Shown here: positions 9,042 through 18,781 of the stretch, piece by piece | How the letters are laid out: every line of letters begins with the position of its first letter | How positions within the stretch are numbered: the first letter of the stretch is position 1 | Notes under the pieces: model-generated | What the model was told of the DNA's origin: nothing | The model's database searches: none | Seen by the model: only the letters and a program-made list of their open reading frames with translations | Position numbers and translations under genes: made by a program | DNA from: Amphibacillus sediminis NBRC 103570 | GTDB lineage: Bacteria; Bacillota; Bacilli; Bacillales; Amphibacillaceae | NCBI RefSeq assembly: GCF_001552275.1 | Contig: NZ_BCQW01000006.1 | Coordinates: 1-64,000 of the forward strand | DNA: 64,000 bases | Direction: 5' to 3'

Positions 9042-10118
9042 ATGAAAGGGGTATCACTTTTGCTACGTTCGTTGAACAAACGCCACTGGACGATTATTAT
9101 CGTATCCATCTTCATGCTGTTAATTGCTGTATTTATCTTACCTATTTCGCTTCCATTGTTATTTGCATTTCTGACGGCACTTAGTCTCAATCCTTTGGTC
9201 CGTTCATTTGAAATAAAGCTCAAGTTTAATCGGAAGTTCAGTGTGATCGCTGTCTATATTATCTTTATTCTGCTATTAACCGTCATCGGTACATACGCCA
9301 TTACCAACATTATCAAACAATTAGTCGATTTGGCTGAGAATATCCCTGATTATATCGTTCAAATGAACAACCTGCTCATCAATTGGGGTAATGAACTTGA
9401 GCTAGGAATGAAGGATTTACCAGCAGAATTTGTCAGTGCTGTTAACCAAAGTATTAGAACAAGCGTTAATTCGTTAACTAACATTTTAATGACAAATGTT
9501 CGAGTGGAGAACTTGGCAACAATAGTCGCTGTCATTCCTAATTACATCGTCAGTTTTATTGTTTACTTGATTGCTTTGTTTATGTTTATGCTAGAGTTAC
9601 CTATTTTAAAAACTAAATTTTATCAGAATTTCACTGAAAGAACAGCCGAGAAAATCCAATTTATGAATGCACGCCTAAAGCATGTATTTGTTGGGTTTAT
9701 GAAGGCACAGTTTCTTGTTAGTTTAATCATTCTAGCTATTAGTTTGTTAGGATTATTTATTATCATACCTGAATATGCGATTATTATGGCAACAATAATA
9801 TGGATAATCGATCTCATCCCCATTATTGGATCCATTGCAATTCTTGGCCCTTGGGCCGCCTATATGTTACTAACTGGAAACACAGTCATGGGTATTCAAC
9901 TTGCTTTCCTAGCGATTATCCTTTTGGCTATTCGGAGAACGGTTGAACCAAAAGTGATGGGACAACAAATTGGTCTTTCTCCTTTAGCCACGTTAATTGC
10001 CATGTATCTTGGCCTTAAGTTCTTTGGCTTTATTGGTTTTCTGCTTGGACCGCTTATTGTGATCGCTTTTACTTCTGCTAGAGAAGCGGGGATTATTAGA
10101 TGGAAGGTTAAAATTTAG
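9042..10118 (+). CDS. AI-2E family transporter (YtvI/YdbI-like)
   Basis: Membrane protein of up to 358 aa from the AI-2E exporter / PurR-regulated permease family. The layout is two N-terminal membrane helices (about 15-50), one at 65-85, a soluble amphipathic stretch (95-160), then a C-terminal bundle with the family motif region IDLIPIIGSIAILGPWA and the closing FFGFIGFLLGPL. Some members export quorum signals and others are Na+/H+ antiporters, so the substrate cannot be stated. An in-frame TTG at 9060 has AAAGGGG 8 nt upstream and may be the true start; the ATG at 9042 has no clear site. It stands alone and is convergent with ylaN. Confidence 0.85.
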   Translation: MKGVSLLLRSLNKRHWTIIIVSIFMLLIAVFILPISLPLLFAFLTALSLNPLVRSFEIKLKFNRKFSVIAVYIIFILLLTVIGTYAITNIIKQLVDLAENIPDYIVQMNNLLINWGNELELGMKDLPAEFVSAVNQSIRTSVNSLTNILMTNVRVENLATIVAVIPNYIVSFIVYLIALFMFMLELPILKTKFYQNFTERTAEKIQFMNARLKHVFVGFMKAQFLVSLIILAISLLGLFIIIPEYAIIMATIIWIIDLIPIIGSIAILGPWAAYMLLTGNTVMGIQLAFLAIILLAIRRTVEPKVMGQQIGLSPLATLIAMYLGLKFFGFIGFLLGPLIVIAFTSAREAGIIRWKVKI

Positions 10119-10178
10119 TTTGAACATATTAGACTTTAGTAATTATCATTATCACTGATATAGAGCATGGTTAAAGCT

Positions 10179-10433
10179 ATAAAGTGAAACTTCGTTTAGT
10201 AGGGGATTCGACGCATAGAATGTGCTCGTGCAGACGTTGCGACCCGATGTCGCGAACTTAGTCAGCTTCCTCTATCCCCCACTGAACGTGAGTTGAACCA
10301 ATCGGGCCGTTACTGGCTGTTGGTTCTCCCACTTAGAGATGACGTGTTCACTTACTTCTTGTAGTGGGAGTCTTACAAAAGCCCTTCGATGGGGCGAGTA
10401 ATTGCAGCCCCAGCCAGTTTCACTGCAATAAAA
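10179..10433 (+). repeat. Family A structured repeat, copy 5
   Basis: Full-length copy (255 bp) between convergent genes. The terminal helix P1 is perfect in this copy (AGTGAAAC with GTTTCACT), where other copies have one mismatch. The core loop differs (GCGAC ccgat GTCGC) while its stem is kept. Confidence 0.9.
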
Positions 10434-10520
10434 ACTACAGAGTCAAAGCTACTAAATTGTTAATTGGAGATAAACGACAAATAGTAATGGGGCGTTAGCC
10501 ACTTCAGTGGTTAAACACGT

Positions 10521-10575
10521 CTAGTTAAAAGAACGGGCGCGAGGCATATAGCCACGCGCCCGTTTTCTTAACTAG
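10521..10575. terminator. Long bidirectional hairpin between the AI-2E gene and ylaN
   Basis: Extended stem CTAGTTAA...ACGGGCGCG / CGCGCCCGT...TTAACTAG with TTTTC on the + strand and an A/T-rich flank on the other. It suits the convergent arrangement of the two flanking genes. Confidence 0.75.
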
Positions 10576-10748
10576 AAAAAATATTTACACAAAAGCTGAT
10601 CGAGCAAGTTTAATCTTACCAATTCAAATCTTTACGTTCTATTTTTTCTATTTTTAAGTCTGCTGGTGCATTTTGGTCTCATACTATAGTAGATATTGAC
10701 ATAACATCAAAAACTCTTTAAGTTTTTATCTAACGATCTTCTTAATTA

Positions 10749-11030
10749 TTATGATTGCTGAGCCTTTTCATGCAACAAATTTAATTGTTTCTCTAAATCA
10801 TCAAGCAAGGCTTTACCTTCTGCTTCCCCGATTAAATTAAGCCGAACGGCAAAATCTATTTCTCTTGATAAACCAAACATTTGTGTATCTAAAACCTCTT
10901 CATATAAAGGGCATTGGGGCATTGTTAAATTGTCCATTTGAACTTGAATAAGCTTCAAGATTTTATCAGCATCAGCCTTAAGAAGGGCATAGGCTTTATT
11001 TGCGTTTGTTACAACCGCTTCTTGCATCAT
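10749..11030 (-). CDS. ylaN: YlaN family protein (UPF0358)
   Basis: Small helical cytoplasmic protein of 93 aa, nearly at family consensus over [34 protein letters not shown] and [16 protein letters not shown]. YlaN is widely conserved in Bacillales and is required under iron limitation; it has been linked to Fur-dependent iron homeostasis. The ATG is preceded by GAGGGGGA. Monocistronic, convergent with the transporter gene and divergent from the ABC genes. In B. subtilis ylaN lies in the yla cluster, so gene order is rearranged here. Confidence 0.93.
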   Translation of the reverse strand: MMQEAVVTNANKAYALLKADADKILKLIQVQMDNLTMPQCPLYEEVLDTQMFGLSREIDFAVRLNLIGEAEGKALLDDLEKQLNLLHEKAQQS

Positions 11031-11342
11031 TCAAATCCCCCTCGCTAAAGATCCTTTTATTATTCATATTAAAGCTAATCCAACGAAAATGCAAGCTAAT
11101 TCCTTATCAAATAACGTTCAAGGCTAAAATTTAGTTTGGTAAAGCGAGTAAAATGGATATCCTAAAAGTCATAATTGGGTTGATCACGAATAACGGATGT
11201 AACTTTTTCCAAATAAAGAAAGACTAATCTATCATATTTGTAAATTGCGAACAATATACCTTCCCACACGTTAACTTCCTTTGCTATAAATTTGTTTAAG
11301 ATTATGCACACATTTAATAAGCCTATTCAAGGAGGAAGATCC
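11031..11342. other. Divergent intergenic region
   Basis: About 310 bp separating ylaN and the ABC operon, which must carry both promoters. No promoter could be picked with confidence, and no RNA structure was seen. Confidence 0.4.
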
Positions 11343-12005
11343 ATGATCAAGCTTACCAATGTAACAATTACTCATCAAACAAAAGCCGAACAACTAACAA
11401 TCGTCAATGACCTTACACTCAGCATCGACAGTGGTGAATGGATATCAGTGATCGGACGCTCGGGAACAGGAAAATCATCACTCTTAAACTGTATAGGCGG
11501 TATGCTAACTCCGACAAAAGGGAGTGTTATCATTAATGAACTTCCTATCTATGAACTATCCTATCGTGAAAAACAAGCTTTTCGGAGAAATCATATCGGT
11601 TTTATCTTTCAAGATTTCAAGTTATTGCCCCAATATACAGTTTTAGAAAATATTATTCTGCCATCTATTCCATATAAAAATAGGAAAGTGTTAGAGCAGA
11701 CTGCGCAACCGTTAATGAAACAACTGGGGATCAACCATCGTTGTCACCATTTGCCTGATCAATTATCTGGAGGTGAACAGCAGCGCGTTGGTATCGCCAG
11801 AGCTTTAATTAATCAACCTTCAATCCTTATATGTGATGAACCTACCGGGAATCTAGATGCAACAAATCGTGATCAAGTCATTGATACATTACGCGAGATT
11901 CATAATCAAGGGCAAACGATTTTGCTTGCAACACACGACGAAGTTGTGGCAGAACAAGGAAATCGTTATTTTGAACTTAATCAGCAAGGTGTACAAGTGA
12001 GGTGA
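11343..12005 (+). CDS. ABC transporter ATP-binding protein (LolD/MacB-like)
   Basis: ATPase of about 220 aa for the FtsX-type permease that follows. Walker A is GRSGTGKSS (about residues 39-47), Q-loop FIFQDFKLLP, signature LSGGEQQRVGIARAL (about 138-152), Walker B ILICDEPTGNLD, and the H-loop ATHD. The closest family is the MacB/LolD/BceA group, used for lipoprotein, peptide or antimicrobial peptide handling rather than nutrient uptake. The ATG at 11343 has AAGGAGGAAGA in front; an upstream in-frame ATG has no such site. It overlaps the permease start by 4 nt, so translation is probably coupled. Confidence 0.93.
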   Translation: MIKLTNVTITHQTKAEQLTIVNDLTLSIDSGEWISVIGRSGTGKSSLLNCIGGMLTPTKGSVIINELPIYELSYREKQAFRRNHIGFIFQDFKLLPQYTVLENIILPSIPYKNRKVLEQTAQPLMKQLGINHRCHHLPDQLSGGEQQRVGIARALINQPSILICDEPTGNLDATNRDQVIDTLREIHNQGQTILLATHDEVVAEQGNRYFELNQQGVQVR

Positions 12006-14515
12006 GCCGTTTGATTCGTATAGCCTTTCATTCACTTAAAAGACAAAAGCGAATAACATTTTTATTTTTAGTTGCACTTATCAGCATTATTATGATGGAA
12101 GTCTTTCTCTTCTCTAGCTTACGAACATTGAATGTATTGATCGAAGACGATATTAGCCGATATGGCAGAGGGGAATACGATTTACTTGTTCGTCCAGCAA
12201 ATAGTCAAACAAAAGTGGAACAAGCTGTTGGTCTTGTTGAGGAAAATTATTTAAGCGTGGGTTCTGGAGGGATTTCCCTAGCGACATGGGAACAGATAAA
12301 AACAATGAAGGATGTTGAAATAGCTGCTCCAGTTGCTGCACTTGGCTATTTCACAGGAGCCTCCAAATCAATAAGCTTACCTATCCCCTCTACTCCTGAG
12401 CTTTACGAAATCCAATTTTCAACTACAGATGGGGTTAATACTTATCCGATTAATCGTCGAAGTGGAGTTGTCGCCATCGTCCCCAATAATGATCCTACAA
12501 GGGCTCAAGGAGAAGATTACCTATTTGACAGCATTGGCGATGAAGGTGTTGATGAAAATAACAATCACTACATGGGGATTAACATCATGCTCCCGGAGAC
12601 ATACCACTTATTAGTTGGCATCGATCCAATTGCAGAAGAACAATTAACAGACATATCTTTTGCTGGTCTACATAACCCCTCGTTTCAAGAGTTTGAGTTT
12701 GAATTCGCCGGTGATGCACCAATTATCCATGTTTTGCAACTAGAGGATGCAAATGTTTCTATGGAGCTAACGATTGATATATACCCACTGCCTGAGAACA
12801 TATTTGATCAATTGAAACAGGAATTTAGTTTACCAGACAATACATTATTTTACGATATTTATTTTACGGATGAGTACGCTCAAGCATTACAAGAGATTAA
12901 GCAGTTTGCGCAGACGAATATCGAGGGGAGAGAGTGCTATCATTATCAATTAACAGAGCTACTTACACCGTTTGAATCAGAGCCTTTCAACCTCAATGAT
13001 CAATATCAATTGAGTACAAATCCTAATTTTTACAGAACTCATATTGGCAATACTGCCAATTACTATCTTACTTCAGACATTGATTATCAAATTAACGACA
13101 AAAATAATCTAACGGCTAAAATAGTTGGAGAGCATGAACACATACCAATCTATCGTCCGATTATAAAAGAAGGTGGAACTTTTCAGGAATTACGAGAGCT
13201 CCCTTTTGCACTAAATATTGCAGGCAGTTATTCTATTAAAGAGCGAGAGGAACAGGTACAGGTAGCTTCAAGCTCTTTAGGTCTATATTATTTAAACGAC
13301 ATATTTACTATAGGAGGAAAAAAAGTCGTCCCAATATCTACTCCAGGTAGCTTTGTCCCTGCTCCTGCTCATGGTGTGATCGATATCCATGATGCGGAAA
13401 TTATTAAAGGAGAAAAACCAATTGATGCGATTCGAATAAAAGTGGCTAATATCAATGAATATAATGAAATGGCTATTCAAAAGATTGAAACCTTAGCAAA
13501 AGAGCTTCATCAACTCGGGTTACATGTAGATGTCATTGCCGGAGCTTCCGATCAGCTTATACCAATAACAGTTGAAAATGTCGGAACTGTCGAACAAGCA
13601 TGGACGACGCTGGGAGCAGCAACATTAATTAAGAATCAATGGAATCAGGCAACCTTTATCCTAACAGGATTATTTTTTCTTGTCGCCTTATTTTATATTG
13701 CCAATCGTTTAATGTTTTGGAAAACACAAAAAGTAAGCGAGGTAGAAGTCTACCATTTACTTGGCTGGGAAGAAAAAGAACAACGACGCATATTGTCTAA
13801 TGAGTTAAATATTTTATACGGGTTCGCCGTCTTTTCATCTCTGATCTGCCTGATCATTCTGGAACGATTAACTTTTGTAGATAGTGATGTTTATCCAACT
13901 TACCTTCTTGTTAGCAGCATGTTGTATAGTGTTATTGTGATGTTAAGACACAGAAAGCATCAAGTGAGTAAGCGACAGAAACAGAGAAAAGCAGATCGAT
14001 CAATGATAATGCGCAATCTTTGCTATTATCAACGATATATGAAATTAAATAGTTTACAGCTATTTATGACGAGTATGATGTCCATTTTTGTTGCCGCAAT
14101 CATTTGGGTTACCTATCAGCAAAGTGGGATAACTAAACTAGGTGAGTTCATCAATGAGAATCTTCTAATCTTGTTATTGCTCTTATTGCTTGTAAGCTTT
14201 GGTTTAGCATTATTAACGGTGACTGAAACCATAACAAACTTCTTATCTGTTCGACGTAATGAATTACAAACACTGTTGGCTATTGGCTGGAACCAACGGG
14301 AAATATGGTTATTAAATGCAAGAGAGATATCAATCTGGAGTATTCCAGCTATGTTAATTGGTTATATAATGGGGACAGGTATAACTATCTTATACTACTC
14401 ATTTTCTTGGCAACTGTTATGGTTTGGGCTCGGAACGTTTGTTTTGTTTGCCTTAATCACATTAACACTTATGGCATGGATGATCACTCATGAACTAGGA
14501 CGTTTGTACAAATAA
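12002..14515 (+). CDS. Large FtsX-type ABC permease
   Basis: Membrane protein of 837 aa. One membrane helix near residues 15-38 is followed by an extracytoplasmic domain of about 500 residues (40-540), then three helices (about 550-650), a charged loop rich in Lys/Arg (KHQVSKRQKQRKADR) and a final helix set (about 690-830) with the FtsX-type pattern. The architecture resembles BceB/MacB-like permeases that sense or remove peptides, but the external domain is unusually large and I do not recognise its fold. Start is GTG overlapping the upstream stop. No sensor kinase gene is adjacent, which makes a standard Bce detoxification module less likely. Confidence 0.87.
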   Translation: MSRLIRIAFHSLKRQKRITFLFLVALISIIMMEVFLFSSLRTLNVLIEDDISRYGRGEYDLLVRPANSQTKVEQAVGLVEENYLSVGSGGISLATWEQIKTMKDVEIAAPVAALGYFTGASKSISLPIPSTPELYEIQFSTTDGVNTYPINRRSGVVAIVPNNDPTRAQGEDYLFDSIGDEGVDENNNHYMGINIMLPETYHLLVGIDPIAEEQLTDISFAGLHNPSFQEFEFEFAGDAPIIHVLQLEDANVSMELTIDIYPLPENIFDQLKQEFSLPDNTLFYDIYFTDEYAQALQEIKQFAQTNIEGRECYHYQLTELLTPFESEPFNLNDQYQLSTNPNFYRTHIGNTANYYLTSDIDYQINDKNNLTAKIVGEHEHIPIYRPIIKEGGTFQELRELPFALNIAGSYSIKEREEQVQVASSSLGLYYLNDIFTIGGKKVVPISTPGSFVPAPAHGVIDIHDAEIIKGEKPIDAIRIKVANINEYNEMAIQKIETLAKELHQLGLHVDVIAGASDQLIPITVENVGTVEQAWTTLGAATLIKNQWNQATFILTGLFFLVALFYIANRLMFWKTQKVSEVEVYHLLGWEEKEQRRILSNELNILYGFAVFSSLICLIILERLTFVDSDVYPTYLLVSSMLYSVIVMLRHRKHQVSKRQKQRKADRSMIMRNLCYYQRYMKLNSLQLFMTSMMSIFVAAIIWVTYQQSGITKLGEFINENLLILLLLLLLVSFGLALLTVTETITNFLSVRRNELQTLLAIGWNQREIWLLNAREISIWSIPAMLIGYIMGTGITILYYSFSWQLLWFGLGTFVLFALITLTLMAWMITHELGRLYK

Positions 14516-14529
14516 GAAGCATTGATTAA

Positions 14530-14561
14530 ACAGCCTCGCATTTTTGCTTTTGCGAGGCTGT
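14530..14561 (+). terminator. Rho-independent terminator of the FtsX-type ABC operon
   Basis: Stem ACAGCCTCGCA / TGCGAGGCTGT with a T-rich loop, followed by CTTACTTTT, 15 nt after the permease stop. Confidence 0.85.
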
Positions 14562-14824
14562 CTTACTTTTGGAATAATCCAGATTTCCCCTTTTCATTTC
14601 CTCTATACAAGGCTTAACCCTACCCCACTGTCCTTTAAAAGAAGCCTCTTGTTTTATCCATTCTATAAGATTATCGCACAGCAGTGAAATTGTAGGCTTT
14701 CATCCTTTCAAAAACTATAAAATTAGTTCATTTTTACATCTCCACCCTTATGTATATCCCAGTTAACATTACCTAAAGTTTTGGTTAATCAGTGGTGAAG
14801 TTAGGCTTTTCATAAGAAAAATAG

Positions 14825-14868
14825 TTGACAAAGTGACCAAACTTTTATAAAGTTGCATTAGGGAAACT
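14825..14868 (+). promoter_or_regulatory. mnt promoter with MntR operator
   Basis: TTGACA at 14825-14830 and TAAAGT or the overlapping TATAAA near 14846-14853 give a plausible vegetative promoter. GTTGCATTAGGGAAACT at 14852-14868 closely matches the known B. subtilis MntR box (TTTGCCTTAAGGAAAC type). The operator overlaps the -10 and start region, consistent with repression when manganese is plentiful. Confidence 0.75.
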
Positions 14869-14928
14869 TTTTAGGTTTATGTATAAAATTTAGTTATAAG
14901 CAAAAAGTTGGGGAGAGGGGTATTTTTG

Positions 14929-15852
14929 ATGAAGAGATTTTGGGGATTAGTTACTTCACTTATTATTGGATTAGCCTTATTGGGATGCAGCGAAGGAAAT
15001 GAAGCAAATACTGATGGACAAATCCATGTTGTTACAACGATTGCTCAAATTGGTGATGCTGTTATCAATGTAGGTGGAGAGCATGTTGATGTGATTAGTT
15101 TGATGGGACCTGGTACTGATCCACACATGTATAATGCAGTACAAAGTGATATTGAAAAAATGGCAAATGCCGATATTATATTTTATAACGGTTTAGAGCT
15201 AGAAGGACAGATGGATGATGTTTTTGCTCAAATGGGTAAACAAAAACCCGCTGTTCCAGTTGGTGAAAAAATTGATCAGACTAAACTACTGATCGATCCT
15301 GATAATCCGAGTGTTTATGATCCACATATTTGGTTTAATATTGATCTGTTTTCACAGGTGGTTGAAGTTATCAGAGATCAACTAATTGAAATCGATCCAG
15401 ATCATGCTGCAGATTATCAAGAAAATGCGGCCGCTTATTTAACTGAGTTAGATGAACTCAGTGAGTATGTCTTTGAGCAAATTGAGCAAATCCCTGAAGA
15501 AAGTCGTGTCTTAGTGACCGCTCACGATGCATTTCATTATTTCGGAGAAGCTTATGGCTTTGAAGTTGTTGGATTACAAGGCCTTAGCACAGAATCTGAT
15601 TATAGTGTTCATGATATCCAGTCCATTGTCGATTTAGTAACAGAGCGAAAGATAAAGGCGATTTTCATTGAAAGCAGTGTTTCAGATCGATCTATAAATG
15701 CGGTTATAGAAGGAGCAAAAGCTACCGGACATGAAGTAACAATAGGTGGCGAGCTATATTCTGATGCTATGGGTGAGGCAGGCACAGAAGATGGTACTTA
15801 TATTGGAATGTTTAAATCAAATATTAATACAATCGTTGATGCACTTAAATAA
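14929..15852 (+). CDS. mntA: Manganese ABC transporter, substrate-binding lipoprotein
   Basis: Cluster A-I (ZnuA/PsaA type) metal-binding lipoprotein of 307 aa. The signal peptide ends in LALLGC with the lipid-anchored Cys at residue 20. Ligand candidates are the His of GTDPHMYN, the His of DPHIWFN, the Glu of GLSTESDY and the Asp of SSVSDRS, the His-His-Glu-Asp set typical of Mn/Fe binders. It lacks the His-rich loop of zinc-specific ZnuA. The ATG at 14929 has GGGAGAGGGG upstream. First gene of mntABCD behind an MntR box, which together point to manganese. Confidence 0.9.
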   Translation: MKRFWGLVTSLIIGLALLGCSEGNEANTDGQIHVVTTIAQIGDAVINVGGEHVDVISLMGPGTDPHMYNAVQSDIEKMANADIIFYNGLELEGQMDDVFAQMGKQKPAVPVGEKIDQTKLLIDPDNPSVYDPHIWFNIDLFSQVVEVIRDQLIEIDPDHAADYQENAAAYLTELDELSEYVFEQIEQIPEESRVLVTAHDAFHYFGEAYGFEVVGLQGLSTESDYSVHDIQSIVDLVTERKIKAIFIESSVSDRSINAVIEGAKATGHEVTIGGELYSDAMGEAGTEDGTYIGMFKSNINTIVDALK

Positions 15853-15867
15853 AGGGAGACGGTTAAC

Positions 15868-16602
15868 ATGCATGCATTAGAAATTTCAAATATCTCGGTT
15901 AGCTATAATAAACAACCCGTATTAGAAAATATCTCATTTACAGTTGCTCCTGGGACGTTAACAGGTATTATCGGACCAAATGGAGCAGGTAAATCATCGC
16001 TAATTAAGGCTATTTTAGGTCTAATATCGAAACGATCTGGTGAGGTTAAGGTCTATCAAAAGCCTTTATCAAAACATAAACATTTGATCGGTTACGTGCC
16101 ACAACGCAATGAAGTGGATTGGGATTTTCCAATTAATGCTCGTGATGTTGTCTTAATGGGACGTTACCGAAAAATCGGCTTTTTTAAAAAAAGTAAAAAA
16201 CAAGACATTGAATGGGCTGATCAGTGTCTAGCTAAGGTTGGAATGTTGGACTATGCGGAACGTCAAATTTCACAACTATCAGGTGGACAGCAGCAGCGAA
16301 TATTCTTAGCCCGTGCACTTGCTCAAGATGCTTCAATTTATTTAATGGATGAACCATTTGCTGGTGTAGATGCTGCAACAGAAAAGGCTATTATTCAACT
16401 GATGAAGGATTGGAAAGCTAACGATAAAACTGTGTTAGTCGTCCATCATGACTTACAAACAGTAACAGACTATTTCGATCATGTCCTACTATTAAACAAA
16501 CAATGTATTCAATACGGCACGACACATCATGTTTTTACCCACGAAAACTTAGAGAAAACATTTGGTGGAAGGGTATCATTTTTAAATCAAGCCACTGTAT
16601 GA
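15868..16602 (+). CDS. mntB: Manganese ABC transporter, ATPase
   Basis: Cytoplasmic ATPase of 244 aa powering the metal importer. Walker A is GPNGAGKSS (about residues 38-46), signature QLSGGQQQRIFLARAL, Walker B IYLMDEPFAGVD and H-loop VVHHD. The VGYVPQRNEVDWDFPI stretch is characteristic of metal-family (MntB/ZnuC/PsaB) ATPases. It starts 15 nt after mntA with GGGAGA in front and is followed by two permease genes, as in B. subtilis mntABCD. Confidence 0.95.
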   Translation: MHALEISNISVSYNKQPVLENISFTVAPGTLTGIIGPNGAGKSSLIKAILGLISKRSGEVKVYQKPLSKHKHLIGYVPQRNEVDWDFPINARDVVLMGRYRKIGFFKKSKKQDIEWADQCLAKVGMLDYAERQISQLSGGQQQRIFLARALAQDASIYLMDEPFAGVDAATEKAIIQLMKDWKANDKTVLVVHHDLQTVTDYFDHVLLLNKQCIQYGTTHHVFTHENLEKTFGGRVSFLNQATV

Positions 16603-16618
16603 GAAAGGAGAAATCGCC

Positions 16619-17491
16619 ATGCTGGAACACTTGTTACTTGATCTATCAAGCGCAAATCTTCGCTGGGTATTAACGGGTAGTCTATTACTAGGGTTTGCAA
16701 GTGGTTTAGTTGGAAGTTTTGTGCTTTTGAAAAAGCAAAGCTTAATAAGTGATGCGATGGCTCATGCTGCACTACCGGGTGTTGCACTTGGCTTTTTAGT
16801 TTTTCATGAAAAAAGCTTACCCGTTTTATTAATTGGAGCGACCATAACAAGTCTAATCGGTACCTACCTTATCCAACTTATTATTCAGCATTCTAAACTT
16901 GAAGCAGATGCCGCGATCGGAATCATTATTTCCGTTTTCTTTGGTTCTAGTATCGTTCTACTGACATGTATCCAACAACATGCCAGTGGTAATCAGGCTG
17001 GGCTTAATACCTTTATCTTTGGGCAAGCCGCTTCGCTTATCGGTCGAGATGTTCATCTTGTAGCCGTTAGTGCCGTTATCTTACTCGGTATAACGATGCT
17101 ATTCTTTAAGGAATTTAAAATGATCATCTTTGACCCAAATTTCGCTAAAGGAATGGGGCTTCCAGTAACCTTTTTAAATGGCGTCTTGATGTTTTTAATT
17201 GTTGGCATTGTTGTGATCGGGATTCAGACTGTGGGTGTTATTCTAATAGCAGCATTAATCATTACACCTCCTCTGGCAGCTAGATACTGGACAGAAAAAC
17301 TTTCTGTCATGGCTTGGCTATCGGCTCTTATTGGCGCAGTTAGTGGTGTTATCGGAACATGGTTTAGCACAAGTATACCTGACTTGCCTACAGGTCCGAT
17401 GATTGTGCTAGTAGCATCCAGTATTTTTATCATTAGTTTGTTATTTGGTAGCAAACGGGGTTTAATTATAAAGGCGGTGCACGTATCATGA
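16619..17491 (+). CDS. mntC: Manganese ABC transporter, permease subunit 1
   Basis: ABC-3 family integral membrane protein of 290 aa with about eight hydrophobic segments. The SDAMAHAALPGVALGF motif (about residues 43-58) is the conserved cytoplasmic loop signature of the family, and the C-terminal half holds the IQTVGVILIAALIITPPLAARYW block. With mntD it should form the heterodimeric membrane channel. Start is ATG with GAAAGGAGAAA upstream; the end overlaps mntD by 4 nt. Confidence 0.93.
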   Translation: MLEHLLLDLSSANLRWVLTGSLLLGFASGLVGSFVLLKKQSLISDAMAHAALPGVALGFLVFHEKSLPVLLIGATITSLIGTYLIQLIIQHSKLEADAAIGIIISVFFGSSIVLLTCIQQHASGNQAGLNTFIFGQAASLIGRDVHLVAVSAVILLGITMLFFKEFKMIIFDPNFAKGMGLPVTFLNGVLMFLIVGIVVIGIQTVGVILIAALIITPPLAARYWTEKLSVMAWLSALIGAVSGVIGTWFSTSIPDLPTGPMIVLVASSIFIISLLFGSKRGLIIKAVHVS

Positions 17492-18366
17492 GTTACTCAG
17501 GCTGGATAATCATAACAGGGGTATTGGTTGGTCTTACTTGCGGCATAACCGGTTCATTAATTGTTCTTCGCAAGACAGCAATGCTTGCAGATGCAATCAG
17601 TCATACTGTTTTGCTTGGAATTGTTGGTGCATTTCTAGTGACCCAATCGTTAAATGGCTTACCAATGCTAATTGGAGCTTCAATTGTTGGCATTCTAACA
17701 GCCTTTTTAATCGAAACATTGAATAAACAAGGTGTACAGAAGGATGCCAGCATTGGTGTTATATTCACCACGCTATTTGCGTTGGCTGTCGTGCTCATAT
17801 CCACATCGATCGGTAAACAAGTGCACCTCGACACCGAGCATGCCTTAATGGGTGAAATAGCCTTTGTTCCTTGGAATCGGCTGGTTTTTAGAGGGATAGA
17901 TCTTGGTCCAAAAGCGATTTGGATGCTTGGCTCTGTATTATTGATCAGCTTAGTGGTTATCCTTTTATTCTATAAACAAATAAAAATATCTACCTTTGAT
18001 CATCATTTCGCTATATTAATTGGTATACCTGTTACGCTGATTCACTATTTAATCACGACGCTCGTCTCATTAGCAACAGTTGCATCCTTTAATAGTGTTG
18101 GTGCAATTCTGGTAGTCGCGATGTTAATTGTACCAGGAGCAACAGCCTATTTGTTATCTGAACGTTTGGTCCATGTGATTGTTCTGAGTGGTATTATTGG
18201 TGCACTTTCCGCGCTGATTGGCTATTATTTTGCTGTCAAATGGAATGTGTCTATTTCTGGATCAATGGCAAGTGCTACCGGGCTTGTATTTATGTTAGCA
18301 TTTTTATTTAATCCTCGAGATGGGCTTTGCATTAAACTATGGCGCCAGTTAAACAGCAAAGGATAA
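17488..18366 (+). CDS. mntD: Manganese ABC transporter, permease subunit 2
   Basis: Second ABC-3 family permease, 292 aa, paralogous to mntC. Family motifs are ADAISHTVLLGIVGAF (about residues 35-50) and SVGAILVVAMLIVPGATAYLL near the C-terminus. It overlaps mntC by 4 nt (ATGA), so coupled translation is likely. The presence of two distinct permeases supports an MntABCD rather than a ZnuABC assignment. Confidence 0.93.
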   Translation: MSYSGWIIITGVLVGLTCGITGSLIVLRKTAMLADAISHTVLLGIVGAFLVTQSLNGLPMLIGASIVGILTAFLIETLNKQGVQKDASIGVIFTTLFALAVVLISTSIGKQVHLDTEHALMGEIAFVPWNRLVFRGIDLGPKAIWMLGSVLLISLVVILLFYKQIKISTFDHHFAILIGIPVTLIHYLITTLVSLATVASFNSVGAILVVAMLIVPGATAYLLSERLVHVIVLSGIIGALSALIGYYFAVKWNVSISGSMASATGLVFMLAFLFNPRDGLCIKLWRQLNSKG

Positions 18367-18434
18367 TGAACAGTAACGTTAAACATCGCTTTTAAATGCA
18401 CGTAGCCTCCTACAAAATGATGGGCATGGCTTGA

Positions 18435-18474
18435 AGCTAACTAAGTCATCAAATACTGCTTAACTTAGTTAGCT
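18435..18474. terminator. Hairpin after mntD
   Basis: AGCTAACTAAG / CTTAGTTAGCT stem (11 bp) between convergent mntD and the small membrane protein gene. No clear T run follows, so it may be a weak terminator or a transcript-stabilising stem. Confidence 0.5.
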
Positions 18475-18520
18475 ATCACACGTGCTTGTTCTGCTAGTGG
18501 TATTAGGTAAGAAGAATAGA

Positions 18521-18781
18521 TTATTTAGATTTATGCCTTAATGACTTGTGTTTGTTGTAATATTCAACACCATATTGTGACCCTTCACTTACCATATCTG
18601 CATTTTCAAGCGTATCGGTCAAGGGATTTCCTGCTGGTTCAATCGGAAAGCTTTTACTGGTTTTTAATTGAACGCTCTGCTTTAAATCGTGTAACAGATC
18701 AAGTCGCTTTAGATTTATTAAAAAGTAAACTGTCGTCGAAGCAAATAATCCCACTAATCCTAATGCTAGTTTTTTCTTCAT
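18521..18781 (-). CDS. Small membrane-anchored protein of unknown function
   Basis: An 86-aa protein. One N-terminal hydrophobic segment (about residues 4-22) follows MKKK, then a short polar tail of about 60 residues ends in KSLRHKSK. The orientation of the tail is not determined. The start is supported by GAGGTGG 4-5 nt before the ATG. No family recognised. It lies between mntD and ylaI, convergent with mntD. Confidence 0.6.
   Translation of the reverse strand: MKKKLALGLVGLFASTTVYFLINLKRLDLLHDLKQSVQLKTSKSFPIEPAGNPLTDTLENADMVSEGSQYGVEYYNKHKSLRHKSK

Noticed and set aside
11343-14515. Bce-type antimicrobial peptide resistance module
   Set aside because: The ATPase and permease fit loosely, but no BceRS two-component genes are adjacent and the external domain is far larger than usual, so only a general FtsX-type call is made.
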